Source: Gammaproteobacteria bacterium (GTDB lineage Bacteria; Pseudomonadota; Gammaproteobacteria; Pseudomonadales; Azotimanducaceae). Taken from it: DNA of 64,000 nucleotides. The notes below the pieces were generated by a model. That model ran no database searches and had not been told where the DNA came from. It worked only from the letters and a program-made list of their open reading frames with translations. Both the position numbers and the translations under genes were made by a program. Below are positions 43,709 through 52,536 of the stretch, in pieces (within the stretch, counting starts at the first letter, position 1; every line of letters starts with the position of its first letter). The stretch lies in NCBI GenBank assembly GCA_026709365.1, contig JAPOTD010000008.1, positions 1-64,000 of the forward strand, written 5' to 3'.

Positions 43709-44145
43709 CAGACGGAGGCTTGGGGCGGCTTGGACCAATCCTGGGGCGCGGCGCAAACGCCCGGTGGGGTGACGAAGCCGAGGGCGGTCCAAGCCAAGGC
43801 GTCTTGGAAGTTCCCGACCACCGGCCCGGACGGCGCGGGCAGCACGCCCGAGTACCAAGCGGCAATCATCTCGGTCTCCAACTCCTCGAATTTGCCGTCC
43901 GGCGCGTTCAGCCAACCCTCCAGCTCAGCGGCGCGCCCGTTGGCGGTCAAGGCCGCGGCCAACCGAACGGCGAATTGGGCGTCAAGCGCTGAGGGCGGAA
44001 AGCCCGTCAATGCTGCGGACAGCTTCAAGAGCCGCTCCAATTCCGGCGTTTCGGGCGCCGCAGCGCCCAAGGCCACCGCCACGGTGGCGGAGCCGCAGAA
44101 CAGCGCAAACGAGCGGCGGCTTAGGGAATCCATGGATCGCTTCAT
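43708..44145 (-). CDS. Tat-exported small subunit of GMC dehydrogenase
   Basis: 145 residues from ATG 44145. The twin-Arg signal SRRSFALF precedes a hydrophobic stretch. The mature part matches the sorbitol/gluconate dehydrogenase small-subunit type (FEELETEMIAAWYSGVL), which escorts the FAD subunit through Tat. ATGA overlap with the large-subunit gene. Confidence 0.75.
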   Translation of the reverse strand: MKRSMDSLSRRSFALFCGSATVAVALGAAAPETPELERLLKLSAALTGFPPSALDAQFAVRLAAALTANGRAAELEGWLNAPDGKFEELETEMIAAWYSGVLPAPSGPVVGNFQDALAWTALGFVTPPGVCAAPQDWSKPPQASV

Positions 44146-44254
44146 GGCCCCGCTTCGGCCCAACGAATGCAATAGAATAACCCGAACCGTTAACAACTTT
44201 ATCAGCGGCTGGACTCTCATAAGCAATTTTCATTTTGGATCAAATCTGCCCGCC

Positions 44255-44374
44255 ATCACCCAATCGAGGGCGGGACGGAAACTCGCTCCGGGGGATGACG
44301 CCGGATTCGGGCGTGGATCCTTGGATCGATGTCGTTGCGCGCCAATCGCTAAGGACGACCGGCTTGCTGCTCAC
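44255..44374 (-). pseudogene. ParE-like toxin 5' remnant
   Basis: GTG 44374 overlaps the parD stop. The first 11 codons (VSSKPVVLSDW) and, after a one-base loss, ARNDID look like the start of a RelE/ParE toxin. The sequence then enters a family B repeat and loses similarity. Weak because so little is left. Confidence 0.35.
44264..44300. repeat. Family B repeat, short copy
   Basis: CGAGGGCGGGACGG (44265-44278) is identical to 62034-62047 and is the reverse of the core at 30.7 kb. CTCCGGGG follows as at 30702. It cuts into the parE-like remnant. Confidence 0.5.
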
Positions 44375-44610
44375 CGGTCGGCAGCGTCGCGGACCCGACT
44401 GCGGAGCTTGTCAAAGCAACCAAGGTCGGTGGTTACCGACTGGGGCGAGTTGGCGCCATCGAAAAGGAGGCCGCGCAGCCGCTGCCGGTCACGATCCTTG
44501 CGGATCAGCTCACGCATGTACTCGCTTGAGTTGCCGTATCCAAGTGACCCGACTTGGTTGTCCACGAACTCCTTCAGGGAGTCCGGGAGCGAAGTGTTCA
44601 CTGTGCTCAT
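44371..44610 (-). CDS. ParD-family ribbon-helix-helix antitoxin
   Basis: 79 residues from ATG 44610. STVNTSLPDSLKEFVDNQV forms the RHH strand and helix, and YGNSSEYMRELIRKD is the ParD signature. The partner toxin gene is only a remnant, so this is an orphan antitoxin. Confidence 0.8.
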   Translation of the reverse strand: MSTVNTSLPDSLKEFVDNQVGSLGYGNSSEYMRELIRKDRDRQRLRGLLFDGANSPQSVTTDLGCFDKLRSRVRDAADR

Positions 44611-44732
44611 GGCTCCAAAGTAGCGCACCTTGGCAAATTTTGGCGGTTGTCATCGACTGTACGAAGGCCGTGATGGCGAACCAGCTCACTCAGGAGCCAT
44701 TCCTCGCCTCGACGGTCGTAGTTTTGCAAGCA

Positions 44733-44882
44733 TCAGACTATTAGGGCGGGCAGCTCATCGGCGGTCGGGACTGCGCGGCCGTCGCTGCGGTGCTGGGAAA
44801 CCTCACCTGCGTGGATGAACGCGCCCCCGGCCACCGGGAAGTGGCAGGCAAAGTGGTCGATGCCCTTGCACCAGTCGCTGCT
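44733..44882 (-). pseudogene. Possible C-terminal remnant of peptide ABC transporter ATPase
   Basis: DWCKGIDHFACHFPVAGG resembles the C-terminal Cys/His zinc-like tail of Opp/Dpp ATP-binding proteins. Only about 49 codons are seen. No P-loop nearby. Confidence 0.25.
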
Positions 44883-44949
44883 GAAACTTGCCGGGATCCA
44901 TGAGGGCTAAGCCGATTCCGGCCGTTCAGGCATTCGCGACAGCGGGAAC

Positions 44950-45019
44950 GTGCGAGATGTCTGTTTTTGGTTGTGGGAAATCTTCCAGGCCACCTCCCGC
45001 AAACGCGGAAATCTCGCAC
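44950..45019. repeat. Inverted repeat with 9-bp arms
   Basis: GTGCGAGAT (44950-44958) and ATCTCGCAC (45011-45019) are perfect reverse complements 52 bases apart. Together with a nearby transposase remnant they may be an insertion-sequence scar. Otherwise 44641-45375 shows no gene I can support. Confidence 0.4.
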
Positions 45020-45375
45020 AAATCCCAGTGTCTTTGTCCGTAGCGACTTGCCCTGGGTTTTGTGGCAAGGTGTTACCCTTTTCCGCAACCGGAGCAGCCC
45101 CCTGCCGCCCACCGTTCAGCCCGCCCGAGGCCCATCCCGACCCCACGGCGAAGGCGGCGCTGCGCTGGCAGCGCATCTTGCGGCGGCCCGGATTGCGGAA
45201 CTCGAACGGCGGCTTGCCTTGGCCGACGAGTGACGCCACGGATGGCCTTTGGTGCCAATGCCTCGCTTTTGAAGAAAACAGTCAAACAGTCGGCGCTTTT
45301 GCATCTTGCCGAACGGGTGAGCCGCCTCAGTGCTGTGCCCTGAATTCATCTAACCCGGATATTGCACGAGCGTAG

Positions 45376-45540
45376 TTGAAGAGCGACTGCGACGCGGCCT
45401 CAAGGGCCGGGGCGGTGCTTAGGCTTCCGGTGGGCCGCCAGCGCCGCGATTGGCCAGACGTCGAGATCGTGTTCCGGGGCGACTGCGGGTTCCGCCGCCC
45501 CCGGGCTCCTGCGCAAGGCGAAGTTGTTGGTGACTTCCGG
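45376..45540 (+). pseudogene. Transposase fragment (IS1380-like)
   Basis: WPDVEIVFRGDCGFRR matches the conserved DDE-site segment (WPxVxIxxRGDSGF) of IS1380-type transposases. About 55 codons remain, with no start and no other motifs. It abuts the end of the 330-aa gene on the other strand. Confidence 0.45.
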
Positions 45541-45541
45541 C

Positions 45542-46534
45542 TTAAGCTAGATCGTCTGTACACTCCCGAACCCGACATGGCTTACCCAGTGTGATGACGG
45601 GCTGGCTGGTGACGGATTCGTTGTTTGGCAGAAGTGCCTCACCCCTTGCTAGAGCGTGCTGGGAGACGCTCACTAGCCCGTTCAGTTTCTCGCTGCCCGC
45701 TATAGCCTGCAAGTCCCCGCCATAGTAGTCGAACCAAGGCATGCCATGGGCCGAGTAGGTTTGGGCAGTGGGCGGTTCAGTCGGCGGCGGCTCCCCGGTG
45801 ACAGCCATCCACTGCGCACTGTTCAGGAGGGAGACGAAGCAGCGGCTGCTGTTTCTTTGGTCCCATGCATCGAGCCCGTGAGAGTCGTCGTAGATGTCTT
45901 GCTTCATCCGGCCACCCGGCGCGAGGCCCATGTCCGGTGGCACGGACTGAAGGATTCCATACGCGGGGAGCCGCTTCAACTTGTCCTGCTTTGTACGAAG
46001 CGCCTCGTAACGTTCCACCTTCATGGGATAGGCGACGAGTTGCAGGCCACCGTGAACTGCGGCCCCGGTCAGTTGCTCCTCCACTGTGTAGCCCTTGCCA
46101 AGCGGCATGGCGATGAATTGCCGGATACTCCCTTTCTCCACACAGTAGCCATCAAGCCAAGGCTGCTTGGGCAACACCATGTAGTCTTGGGGATCACAAT
46201 TCAGAGGGCGAACCCAATGGTCGCCCGTGATCGCGCAAATCATGCCGGTGCCCACCTTTACCGCAAAGGGATATTGGGAACTGAACTTTATCCACAGTGC
46301 CTCAGACTGATGCATGGGCGCGACAACGCCGCCGCGCTCCCTCCAGGATTCCGGCAGCCGCTTGGCGTAGTCGTCCAAGTGGCGTAACGGGAAGGCACCA
46401 AGACCCGGTGGCAACGGGTAATCGCGCCCGTCGTCGGGAATGCGCAGCGTGCGCTGGAACTGGATGGTGAAGTTCGCCGCCTCGTGAACTTCGGGAAATC
46501 GGAACGCAAGACTGTCGTGGTCCAGAAATATCAT
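45542..46534 (-). CDS. Conserved protein of unknown function paired with XRE regulator
   Basis: 330 residues, no signal peptide or membrane segments. Trp/Tyr-rich in its first half (ALWIKFSSQYPFAVKVGTGM, GDHWVRPL). A notable central segment is GKGYTVEEQLTG followed by GGLQLVAYPMK. I do not recognise the family. It starts 12 bases after the XRE gene, so they form an operon. Its last residues run into the transposase fragment and the C-terminus may be altered. Confidence 0.65.
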   Translation of the reverse strand: MIFLDHDSLAFRFPEVHEAANFTIQFQRTLRIPDDGRDYPLPPGLGAFPLRHLDDYAKRLPESWRERGGVVAPMHQSEALWIKFSSQYPFAVKVGTGMICAITGDHWVRPLNCDPQDYMVLPKQPWLDGYCVEKGSIRQFIAMPLGKGYTVEEQLTGAAVHGGLQLVAYPMKVERYEALRTKQDKLKRLPAYGILQSVPPDMGLAPGGRMKQDIYDDSHGLDAWDQRNSSRCFVSLLNSAQWMAVTGEPPPTEPPTAQTYSAHGMPWFDYYGGDLQAIAGSEKLNGLVSVSQHALARGEALLPNNESVTSQPVITLGKPCRVRECTDDLA

Positions 46535-46546
46535 TGGAGTTTCTCC

Positions 46547-46900
46547 TTACCAGTTACCGTCCCGCACTTCGCGCACCACTCGCAGAACGGCTTCGTCGGG
46601 CGCTTCCTTCAACTGTCGGATCAGGTCCGCAAACAGCCGAGGGCGCTTGCGGATGATCGCCTGTAGGTCGGCGGATATCTTGCCCGCCAGGGCCAGCATC
46701 ACATCGGCATCCTCACCCAACTCCCGTGCTAGGCGGACTGTCGTGGCCTCGGACGGAGGCGCTACCTCACCGCGCTCGATCTTGCTGAGATAAGCAGGCT
46801 CGATGCCGACACGCTGTGCGACTTGGCGCACCGAATAGCGTCGGTCGCCTTCGCGTAGCTGCTCACGGATCTCCCGAATGGTGGGGCCAAAGTGCGTCAT
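46547..46900 (-). CDS. XRE-family transcriptional regulator
   Basis: 117 residues: SVRQVAQRVGIEPAYLSKIE is the helix-turn-helix, followed by a helical dimerisation end (RPRLFADLIRQLKEAPDEAV). The start ATG lies at the edge of a 22-bp palindrome with a -35 box beyond it, so autoregulation is likely. Operon with the 330-aa gene. Confidence 0.9.
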   Translation of the reverse strand: MTHFGPTIREIREQLREGDRRYSVRQVAQRVGIEPAYLSKIERGEVAPPSEATTVRLARELGEDADVMLALAGKISADLQAIIRKRPRLFADLIRQLKEAPDEAVLRVVREVRDGNW

Positions 46901-46936
46901 GTGTCGTATTTAGTACACATTTGTTGGGGTTGTCAA
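46899..46936 (-). promoter_or_regulatory. Promoter and operator palindrome of XRE gene
   Basis: TTGACA reads from 46936 on the minus strand and CTAAAT follows after 17 bases. ATGTGT (46899-46904) and ACACAT (46915-46920) form a palindrome spanning the -10 region and the start codon. The mRNA would be leaderless or nearly so. Confidence 0.6.
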
Positions 46937-46945
46937 GGGGTTGTG

Positions 46946-47037
46946 CCGGCTCAGAAGCATTTCGGAATCTGGCCTAAGCGACTAGCGCGGAGTTTCGCGC
47001 AGCGAAACTCGAACGCACCCGCGAAGCGGGTGCGCGG
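46946..47037. repeat. Family A repeat, full copy
   Basis: Tail sequence at 46946-46967 (reverse orientation to the copy at 56 kb), stem 1 GAGTTTCGC-GCA-GCGAAACTC (46990-47010) and stem 2 CGCACCCGC-GAA-GCGGGTGCG (47014-47034). The A/T pair in stem 2 replaces the G/C pair of other copies on both arms. Confidence 0.8.
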
Positions 47038-47065
47038 GTAGTGGCGAAGGGAGCGCTGGGCTACC

Positions 47066-48037
47066 ATGAAGCCATCCACAACCCTCGTGAGGCAGCCAGT
47101 GACCCCATTCCCCGAAGCCGAACTCATTGACGTCAACGGCATAACCCTTGAGGCGTTCAGCGCGGGCGACCCCGGGGGAAGCCCCATCGTGCTGTGCCAC
47201 GGGTGGCCGGAGTGCGCCTACTCGTGGCGTCATCAGATGGCGCCGCTGGTTGATGCCGGGCACCACGTCATCGTGCCGAACCAGCGCGGCTATGGTCGCT
47301 CAAGCTGCCCGGAGCCGGTGGCGGATTACGACATCCACCATCTTTGCGGCGATCTCGTGGCGCTGCTCGACCGCTTCGGCCATCGCGATGCCGTGTTCGT
47401 CGGCCACGACTGGGGCGCCATCGTGGTCTGGAACCTGGCCATGCTGCATCCGAGCCGGGTGCGGGGCGTGGTGAACTTGAGCGTGCCCTTTCTGGAGCGC
47501 TCGGACAGGGATCCCATTGACGCCTTTGAAGCGGCGATGGGCAGCGACTTCTACATCGTCCACTTCAACCGGCGGCCGGGCGTGGCCGACTCCGCATTCG
47601 ACGCCAATGCCGAAAACTTCCTGCGCAACATTTACCGCACCGGCCAGTGGCGCGAGGAATCCCAAAACCAGCCTGCTGGCGGGACGATCATCGACTTGGC
47701 CACCAGCGCCAACCCGTCCGGAGAGCTGATGATGAGCGAGGCGGAGCTGGCGGTGTTCGTGGCCACCTTCAGGCAATCGGGCTTCACCGGCGGGCTCAAC
47801 TGGTACCGCAACTTCGGCCGCAACTGGGAGACCACGGCACAGGTGCGCCAGCGGGTGGACCAGCCCGCCCTGATGATTCACGGGCGTTACGACATCGTGC
47901 CGCCCAATCCGAGGCTGACGACCTATGTGCCGGATGTGGAGGTCCACACCCTTGAGTGCGGCCACTGGATCCAGCAGGAGCAGCCCGAGGAGACCAACCG
48001 CCTCATCCTCGACTGGCTGGCTCGGCGAATGGCTTGA
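47066..48037 (+). CDS. Alpha/beta hydrolase, epoxide hydrolase type
   Basis: 323 residues. HGWPECAYSW forms the oxyanion hole, GHDWGAIVVW carries nucleophile Asp115 (an Asp here separates epoxide hydrolases and dehalogenases from esterases), GRYDIVPP gives the acid and ECGHWIQQEQPEE the His. Opens epoxides with water or dehalogenates. The HGWPE motif favours epoxide hydrolase. Lies near a P450 gene. Confidence 0.85.
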   Translation: MKPSTTLVRQPVTPFPEAELIDVNGITLEAFSAGDPGGSPIVLCHGWPECAYSWRHQMAPLVDAGHHVIVPNQRGYGRSSCPEPVADYDIHHLCGDLVALLDRFGHRDAVFVGHDWGAIVVWNLAMLHPSRVRGVVNLSVPFLERSDRDPIDAFEAAMGSDFYIVHFNRRPGVADSAFDANAENFLRNIYRTGQWREESQNQPAGGTIIDLATSANPSGELMMSEAELAVFVATFRQSGFTGGLNWYRNFGRNWETTAQVRQRVDQPALMIHGRYDIVPPNPRLTTYVPDVEVHTLECGHWIQQEQPEETNRLILDWLARRMA

Positions 48038-48048
48038 CCGTCAGCCGC

Positions 48049-50523
48049 ATGATCCGAAGCAACCGTCGCACCTTGCCGGCGTGTGGCGAACCGCCCGCTG
48101 CGCTCACCGTGAATCGCTTGGCCACTTGGACGGCGCGCGTTTCCGCCTTGTTTTGCGGGCTGGTCCTGCCGATGGTCGGTTTGGCTTCGGCGCCGCCGCT
48201 CAACTTGGTCGGCGTTCCAGCCAGCGAGGCCAACGTGCGCGTGGATGGTCGGCTCGATGAGCCGATGTGGCGTCGATTGCCGGTCCAAACCGACTTTCTG
48301 GTGGTGACGCCCGACACCTTGGAAAAGCCCCCCTATGCCACCCGCCTGCGCCTATTCTATACCGAACGGGGCCTTTACGTGGGCGTGGACATGGACCAGC
48401 CGGCGGAGACCATCATCGGGCGGCTGACCGGCCGGGATGTCTTCATGGCTGAACGCGACAGCCTAGGGATCATGCTGGACACTTCCGGGGAGGCGCGCTA
48501 CGGCTATTGGTTCGAGCTCGCTCTCGGCAATACCCAGAACGATGGCACCATGCTTCCGGAGCAGCGCTTTTCGCGGGAGTGGGACGGCCCTTGGCGGGGT
48601 GCCACGATGCGGACCGGCACCGGCTGGTCGGCGGAGATGATGATCCCCTGGAGCATCCTGGCCATGCCCCAGGCCGATGGCGCCCGCCGGATTGGCGTCT
48701 ATGTGGTGCGGCGGGTGGGCCACCGGCAGGCCCGCTGGGGATGGCCGCCGCTGCCGTTCACCAGTCCGACGTTCATGTCCGACATGCAGCCGGTCGTCGT
48801 GGAGGGGGTCGATCCGCGCCAGCAATACGAGATCTATCCCTATGTGTCCGCCAGCCGTGACCGGATCGAAGGGAGAACCCCTATCAATGCGGGCGTGGAC
48901 GTCTTTTGGAGGCCTTCGAGCAACTTTCAGCTGACCGGTGCGCTGAATCCGGACTTTGGCGCCGTTGAGTCCGACGACGTGATCATCAACCTCTCCGCCA
49001 CGGAGACCTTCTTCCCCGAAAAGCGCTTGTTCTTCGTCGAAGGCCAGCAGATCTTCGTCGCCTCGCCGCGCGCGCAGACCGACAATCGGCCCGTCGGCGT
49101 CACTAGCCCGCCCTACACCATGGTGAACACGCGCCGCATCGGCGGCCGCCCGATGGCGCCGGAGCTTGCAGCGGGCGTTGAGGTTTCCGACCGGGAGCGG
49201 ATCCAGCCGGTGGGCCTGCTTGGCGCGGTCAAGGCGACCGGGCAGTTCGGCCCGTTTCGGTACGGGGCGCTGGCCGCGGTCGAGGACGACGTGCGGTTCG
49301 ACGCCACCACCGAGGCCGGCCCGGACCTGACCATTCGGCAGCCGGGCTCCGACTACGGCGTGGCGCGCCTGCTGTGGGAGGACAATTCCGGCGGCGCCAG
49401 CCGAGGCTTCGGCCTGCTCTCCACCGCGGTGCTGAATCCGCGCCGCAACGCCCTCGCCCACGGCGTTGACTGGCACTACTTGACGGCCAACGGCAAGTGG
49501 AAGGTGGATGGGCAGGCGTTCACGTCGGACATTGACGGCGAGGCCCAAGGCTATGGGGGTTTCAACGATCTGGAGTACACCTACCGGCGCGGCATGCGCC
49601 AGCGCGTCGGGTTCGAGTTCATGGACCGGCACGTCAACCTGAACGACTTGGGCTTCCTGCCGCGCAACGGCTACTACCGGCTGCGGTCGGCCTTCAGCCG
49701 CACCGACGCCAACCTCGGCTGGGCGCGGGACAACGAGTTCGACATCCGCGGCTTCGCGCAGCGCAACCTGGACGGGCTGCACACCAGCAGCGGCTTGTTC
49801 ATCGCCAATCGACTGACCTTCAACAGCTTGGGCAAGCTGGTGACCCGCGTCCACTTTTTCCCCAAGCACTTCGATGACCTCAACAGCTTCGGCAACGGCG
49901 CCTACCGGGTTGAGGAGCGCGCGGAGGCGTTGTTCGAGTACGCCTCCGATGCCGGCCAGCCGCTGAGTTGGAGCCTCGGCGGCGGCTATGCGGGGGAAGG
50001 CCTCGGCGGGCACGCCTTCCACGCCAAGGCCAGCCTGCGCTGGCAGCCCAGCGACCGGCTGAGCGGCCGATTGTCGGTTCGCCGAGACGACCGCGACGGC
50101 TGGCTGCTGCATCAGGGTGAGGACCGTTTCGCCACGTTTGCGGCCGACCAGCTCCAAGCCACGCTTGCTCTGGACTACTTCCTCAGCGCCAAGCAGCAGC
50201 TCCGCGCCTCCCTGCAGTGGGTGGGCGTCAAGGCCACCGAACAGCAGTTCCTGCGCATCCCGGCGGCGCCGGGGGACTTGATTGCCGAGCCGAGGCCCCT
50301 AGACCTCGATGCCTTCGACTTCTCGATCTCGCAGATGGTGCTTCAGGTGCGCTACCGTTGGCAGCTCGCGCCGCTATCGGATCTGTTCGTGGTCTATACC
50401 CGGTTCGCGGATCAAGCCCAGCGCCTGGACGGCGCCGGATTCAACGACCTGTTTCGGGATGCGTTCGATGATCCGCTGGGCGACCTGTTCATCGTCAAGC
50501 TGCGCTACCGCTTGGGCGCCTGA
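48049..50523 (+). CDS. DUF5916 outer-membrane-type protein with CBM9-like domain
   Basis: 824 residues from ATG 48049. A signal sequence (VSALFCGLVLPMVGLASA) is followed by a CBM9-like beta domain (VRVDGRLDEPMWRR, YGYWFELALGNTQND) and a long C-terminal DUF5916 region. That region has alternating hydrophobic strands and ends in FIVKLRYRLGA, like an outer-membrane barrel closing on an aromatic/basic strand. FGAVESDDVIINLSATETFF and PEKRLFFVEG are family landmarks. Role unknown, possibly surface binding or transport. Confidence 0.8.
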   Translation: MIRSNRRTLPACGEPPAALTVNRLATWTARVSALFCGLVLPMVGLASAPPLNLVGVPASEANVRVDGRLDEPMWRRLPVQTDFLVVTPDTLEKPPYATRLRLFYTERGLYVGVDMDQPAETIIGRLTGRDVFMAERDSLGIMLDTSGEARYGYWFELALGNTQNDGTMLPEQRFSREWDGPWRGATMRTGTGWSAEMMIPWSILAMPQADGARRIGVYVVRRVGHRQARWGWPPLPFTSPTFMSDMQPVVVEGVDPRQQYEIYPYVSASRDRIEGRTPINAGVDVFWRPSSNFQLTGALNPDFGAVESDDVIINLSATETFFPEKRLFFVEGQQIFVASPRAQTDNRPVGVTSPPYTMVNTRRIGGRPMAPELAAGVEVSDRERIQPVGLLGAVKATGQFGPFRYGALAAVEDDVRFDATTEAGPDLTIRQPGSDYGVARLLWEDNSGGASRGFGLLSTAVLNPRRNALAHGVDWHYLTANGKWKVDGQAFTSDIDGEAQGYGGFNDLEYTYRRGMRQRVGFEFMDRHVNLNDLGFLPRNGYYRLRSAFSRTDANLGWARDNEFDIRGFAQRNLDGLHTSSGLFIANRLTFNSLGKLVTRVHFFPKHFDDLNSFGNGAYRVEERAEALFEYASDAGQPLSWSLGGGYAGEGLGGHAFHAKASLRWQPSDRLSGRLSVRRDDRDGWLLHQGEDRFATFAADQLQATLALDYFLSAKQQLRASLQWVGVKATEQQFLRIPAAPGDLIAEPRPLDLDAFDFSISQMVLQVRYRWQLAPLSDLFVVYTRFADQAQRLDGAGFNDLFRDAFDDPLGDLFIVKLRYRLGA

Positions 50524-50541
50524 CCGGGACAGGACGTTAGG

Positions 50542-51015
50542 TCACCCTTGGGCCCCGGTGATCGCCTCCAGGACCTTGGCCGGATGGTCCGCAGCCTGGC
50601 TCACCCGCCGCCAATGCCGACGCACGGTGCCGTCGGCGCCAATCCAGACGGTGGAGCGAATGACGCCGACCGTCTTCTTGCCGTACATCGTCTTTTCGCC
50701 CCAAGCGCCGTAGGCCGCCATCATCTCCCGGTCGGGGTCCGAAAGCAGAGGGAAGGGCAATTGGTGCTTGTCGATGAACTGGCGGTGCGATGCGCCCCCA
50801 TCAGGCGAGACGCCGAGCACGGCGACGCCCGCCGCCTCGTAACCGCTCCACAGGTCGCGAAAGCCGCAGGCCTCCTTGGTGCAGCCCGGGGTGTCGTCCT
50901 TGGGATAGAAGTAAACGACCAGATCCCGCCCTGCGAAGTCGGCCAAGGACACCGACGCGCCATCGGCGTCGGCCAGCGTAAAGGCAGGCGGGGCTTCGCC
51001 TTCGGTGATTGCCAT
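50542..51015 (-). CDS. bcp: Thioredoxin-dependent peroxiredoxin Bcp
   Basis: 157 residues from ATG 51015 (AGGAGC upstream). FYPKDDTPGCTKEACGFRD provides peroxidatic Cys45 and resolving Cys50. Reduces hydrogen and organic peroxides in the cytoplasm. Convergent with the DUF5916 gene and divergent from the P450. Confidence 0.95.
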   Translation of the reverse strand: MAITEGEAPPAFTLADADGASVSLADFAGRDLVVYFYPKDDTPGCTKEACGFRDLWSGYEAAGVAVLGVSPDGGASHRQFIDKHQLPFPLLSDPDREMMAAYGAWGEKTMYGKKTVGVIRSTVWIGADGTVRRHWRRVSQAADHPAKVLEAITGAQG

Positions 51016-51184
51016 GAAGAGCTGCTCCTTTGTTTGTGTCGGTTTAGTATAGGCCCGGCCACTCAGAGCGATCATCCCTTCTGCGGCTTGGATGGCAAAA
51101 GAAGACATCAGGAAAACCGGTCGAATCCCCCTCCCCGCTGTGATAAAACCCGCATCCTTACCGATTGATCGAAGAGCGGTTCAC

Positions 51185-52507
51185 ATGGCCGAAAGCGCAG
51201 AGCAAGTCAATCAAGCGATGCGTCGCAGCACCAAGGAGTGGCGCGACGCTTGGCCCCTTGACCCCCATCAAGATCCTTGGTCGGTTCCCTTGGCGACGTT
51301 GGACCCTGCCCATCCGGCGCTGTTCAAGGCCAATACGGCGTTGCCCTGGTTCGAGCGGCTGCGCGCCGAGGCGCCGGTGCATTGGTGCGAGGAGAGCCAG
51401 TTCGGCCCCTACTGGTCGCTCACCCGCTACGACGACGTGAAGTTCGTGGACACCCGCCAAGATCTCTTCTCCTCGGACATCATGAACGGCGGCATCCGGC
51501 TTGGTGGGCGCAAGCTGGAGGCGCCGCCTGATCCGATGTTCCACCTGCCCATGTTCATCATGGCCGACCCGCCGGTGCATGAAGCCCAAAGGATGGCCGT
51601 CGCGCCGATGTTTGCGCCGTCCAAGCTCGGCCGACTGGGAGACCTGATCCGCGTCCGCGCCGGCGCCATTCTGGACGAACTGCCTCGGGGCGAAACGTTC
51701 AACTGGGTGCGCCGGGTGTCGGTGGAGTTGACCGGGCAGATGCTGGCGACCCTGTTTGACGTGCCCCAGGAGGACCGGCACCAGCTCATCCATTGGTCCG
51801 ACACGGTGGAGCGCATCAGCGACCCGGACTACTTCGAGACCATGGAAGAGGGATTCCAGGAGCTCTGGAAGTGCTTTGCGTACTTCAATGCCCTTTGGCA
51901 GGAACGGGCCGCTGCTGCGGAGCAGGGGGAGGATCTGATTTCCTTCCTTGCCCGGGGCGAGTCCACCCGCAACATGACCCCCAGCGAGTTTCTCGGCAAC
52001 GTCCTGCTGCTGATCGTCGGCGGCAACGACACCACCCGCAACTCCATCTCCGGCGGGGTGCTGGCGCTCAACGAATTCCCGGGCGAGTTCGCCAAGCTCA
52101 AGGCGAACCCCGGCCTGATCCCCAGCATGGTGTCGGAGATCATCCGCTGGCAGTCGCCGGTGATGCACATGTGCCGCACGGCCTTGGAGGATGTTGAGAT
52201 TCGCGGCCAGCGGATTCGCCAGTGGGACAAGGTCTGCATCTGGTATCTGTCCGGCAACCGCGACGAGGAGCGCATCATCGAGCCGAACCGCTTCTGGATC
52301 GACCGGCCCAACGCCCGCCAGCACTTGTCCTTCGGCTTCGGCATTCACCGCTGCTTGGGCAATCGGCTAGCGGAGATGCAGTTGCGCATCATCTGGGAGG
52401 AGATCCTCAAGCGGTTCCGGGCGGTCGAGGTGGTCGGCGAGCCGGAGTACCTCAACTCCAACTTCATCCGCGGCATCGCCGACTTGCCGGTGCAGGTGCG
52501 CGAGTAG
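51185..52507 (+). CDS. Cytochrome P450, CYP153-like
   Basis: 440 residues from ATG 51185. I-helix GGNDTT (279-284), K-helix EIIR (318-321), SGNRDEE, and the heme loop FGFGIHRCLGNR with Cys390. IIRWQSPVMHM and AEMQLRIIWEEILKRF resemble CYP153-type alkane/terpenoid hydroxylases. Subfamily is an inference. The ferredoxin and reductase partners are not adjacent. A nearby epoxide hydrolase could act in the same kind of hydrocarbon oxidation. Confidence 0.88.
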   Translation: MAESAEQVNQAMRRSTKEWRDAWPLDPHQDPWSVPLATLDPAHPALFKANTALPWFERLRAEAPVHWCEESQFGPYWSLTRYDDVKFVDTRQDLFSSDIMNGGIRLGGRKLEAPPDPMFHLPMFIMADPPVHEAQRMAVAPMFAPSKLGRLGDLIRVRAGAILDELPRGETFNWVRRVSVELTGQMLATLFDVPQEDRHQLIHWSDTVERISDPDYFETMEEGFQELWKCFAYFNALWQERAAAAEQGEDLISFLARGESTRNMTPSEFLGNVLLLIVGGNDTTRNSISGGVLALNEFPGEFAKLKANPGLIPSMVSEIIRWQSPVMHMCRTALEDVEIRGQRIRQWDKVCIWYLSGNRDEERIIEPNRFWIDRPNARQHLSFGFGIHRCLGNRLAEMQLRIIWEEILKRFRAVEVVGEPEYLNSNFIRGIADLPVQVRE

Positions 52508-52536
52508 GGTCTGCCCAGGCACCCGGTCCCCGCGTC

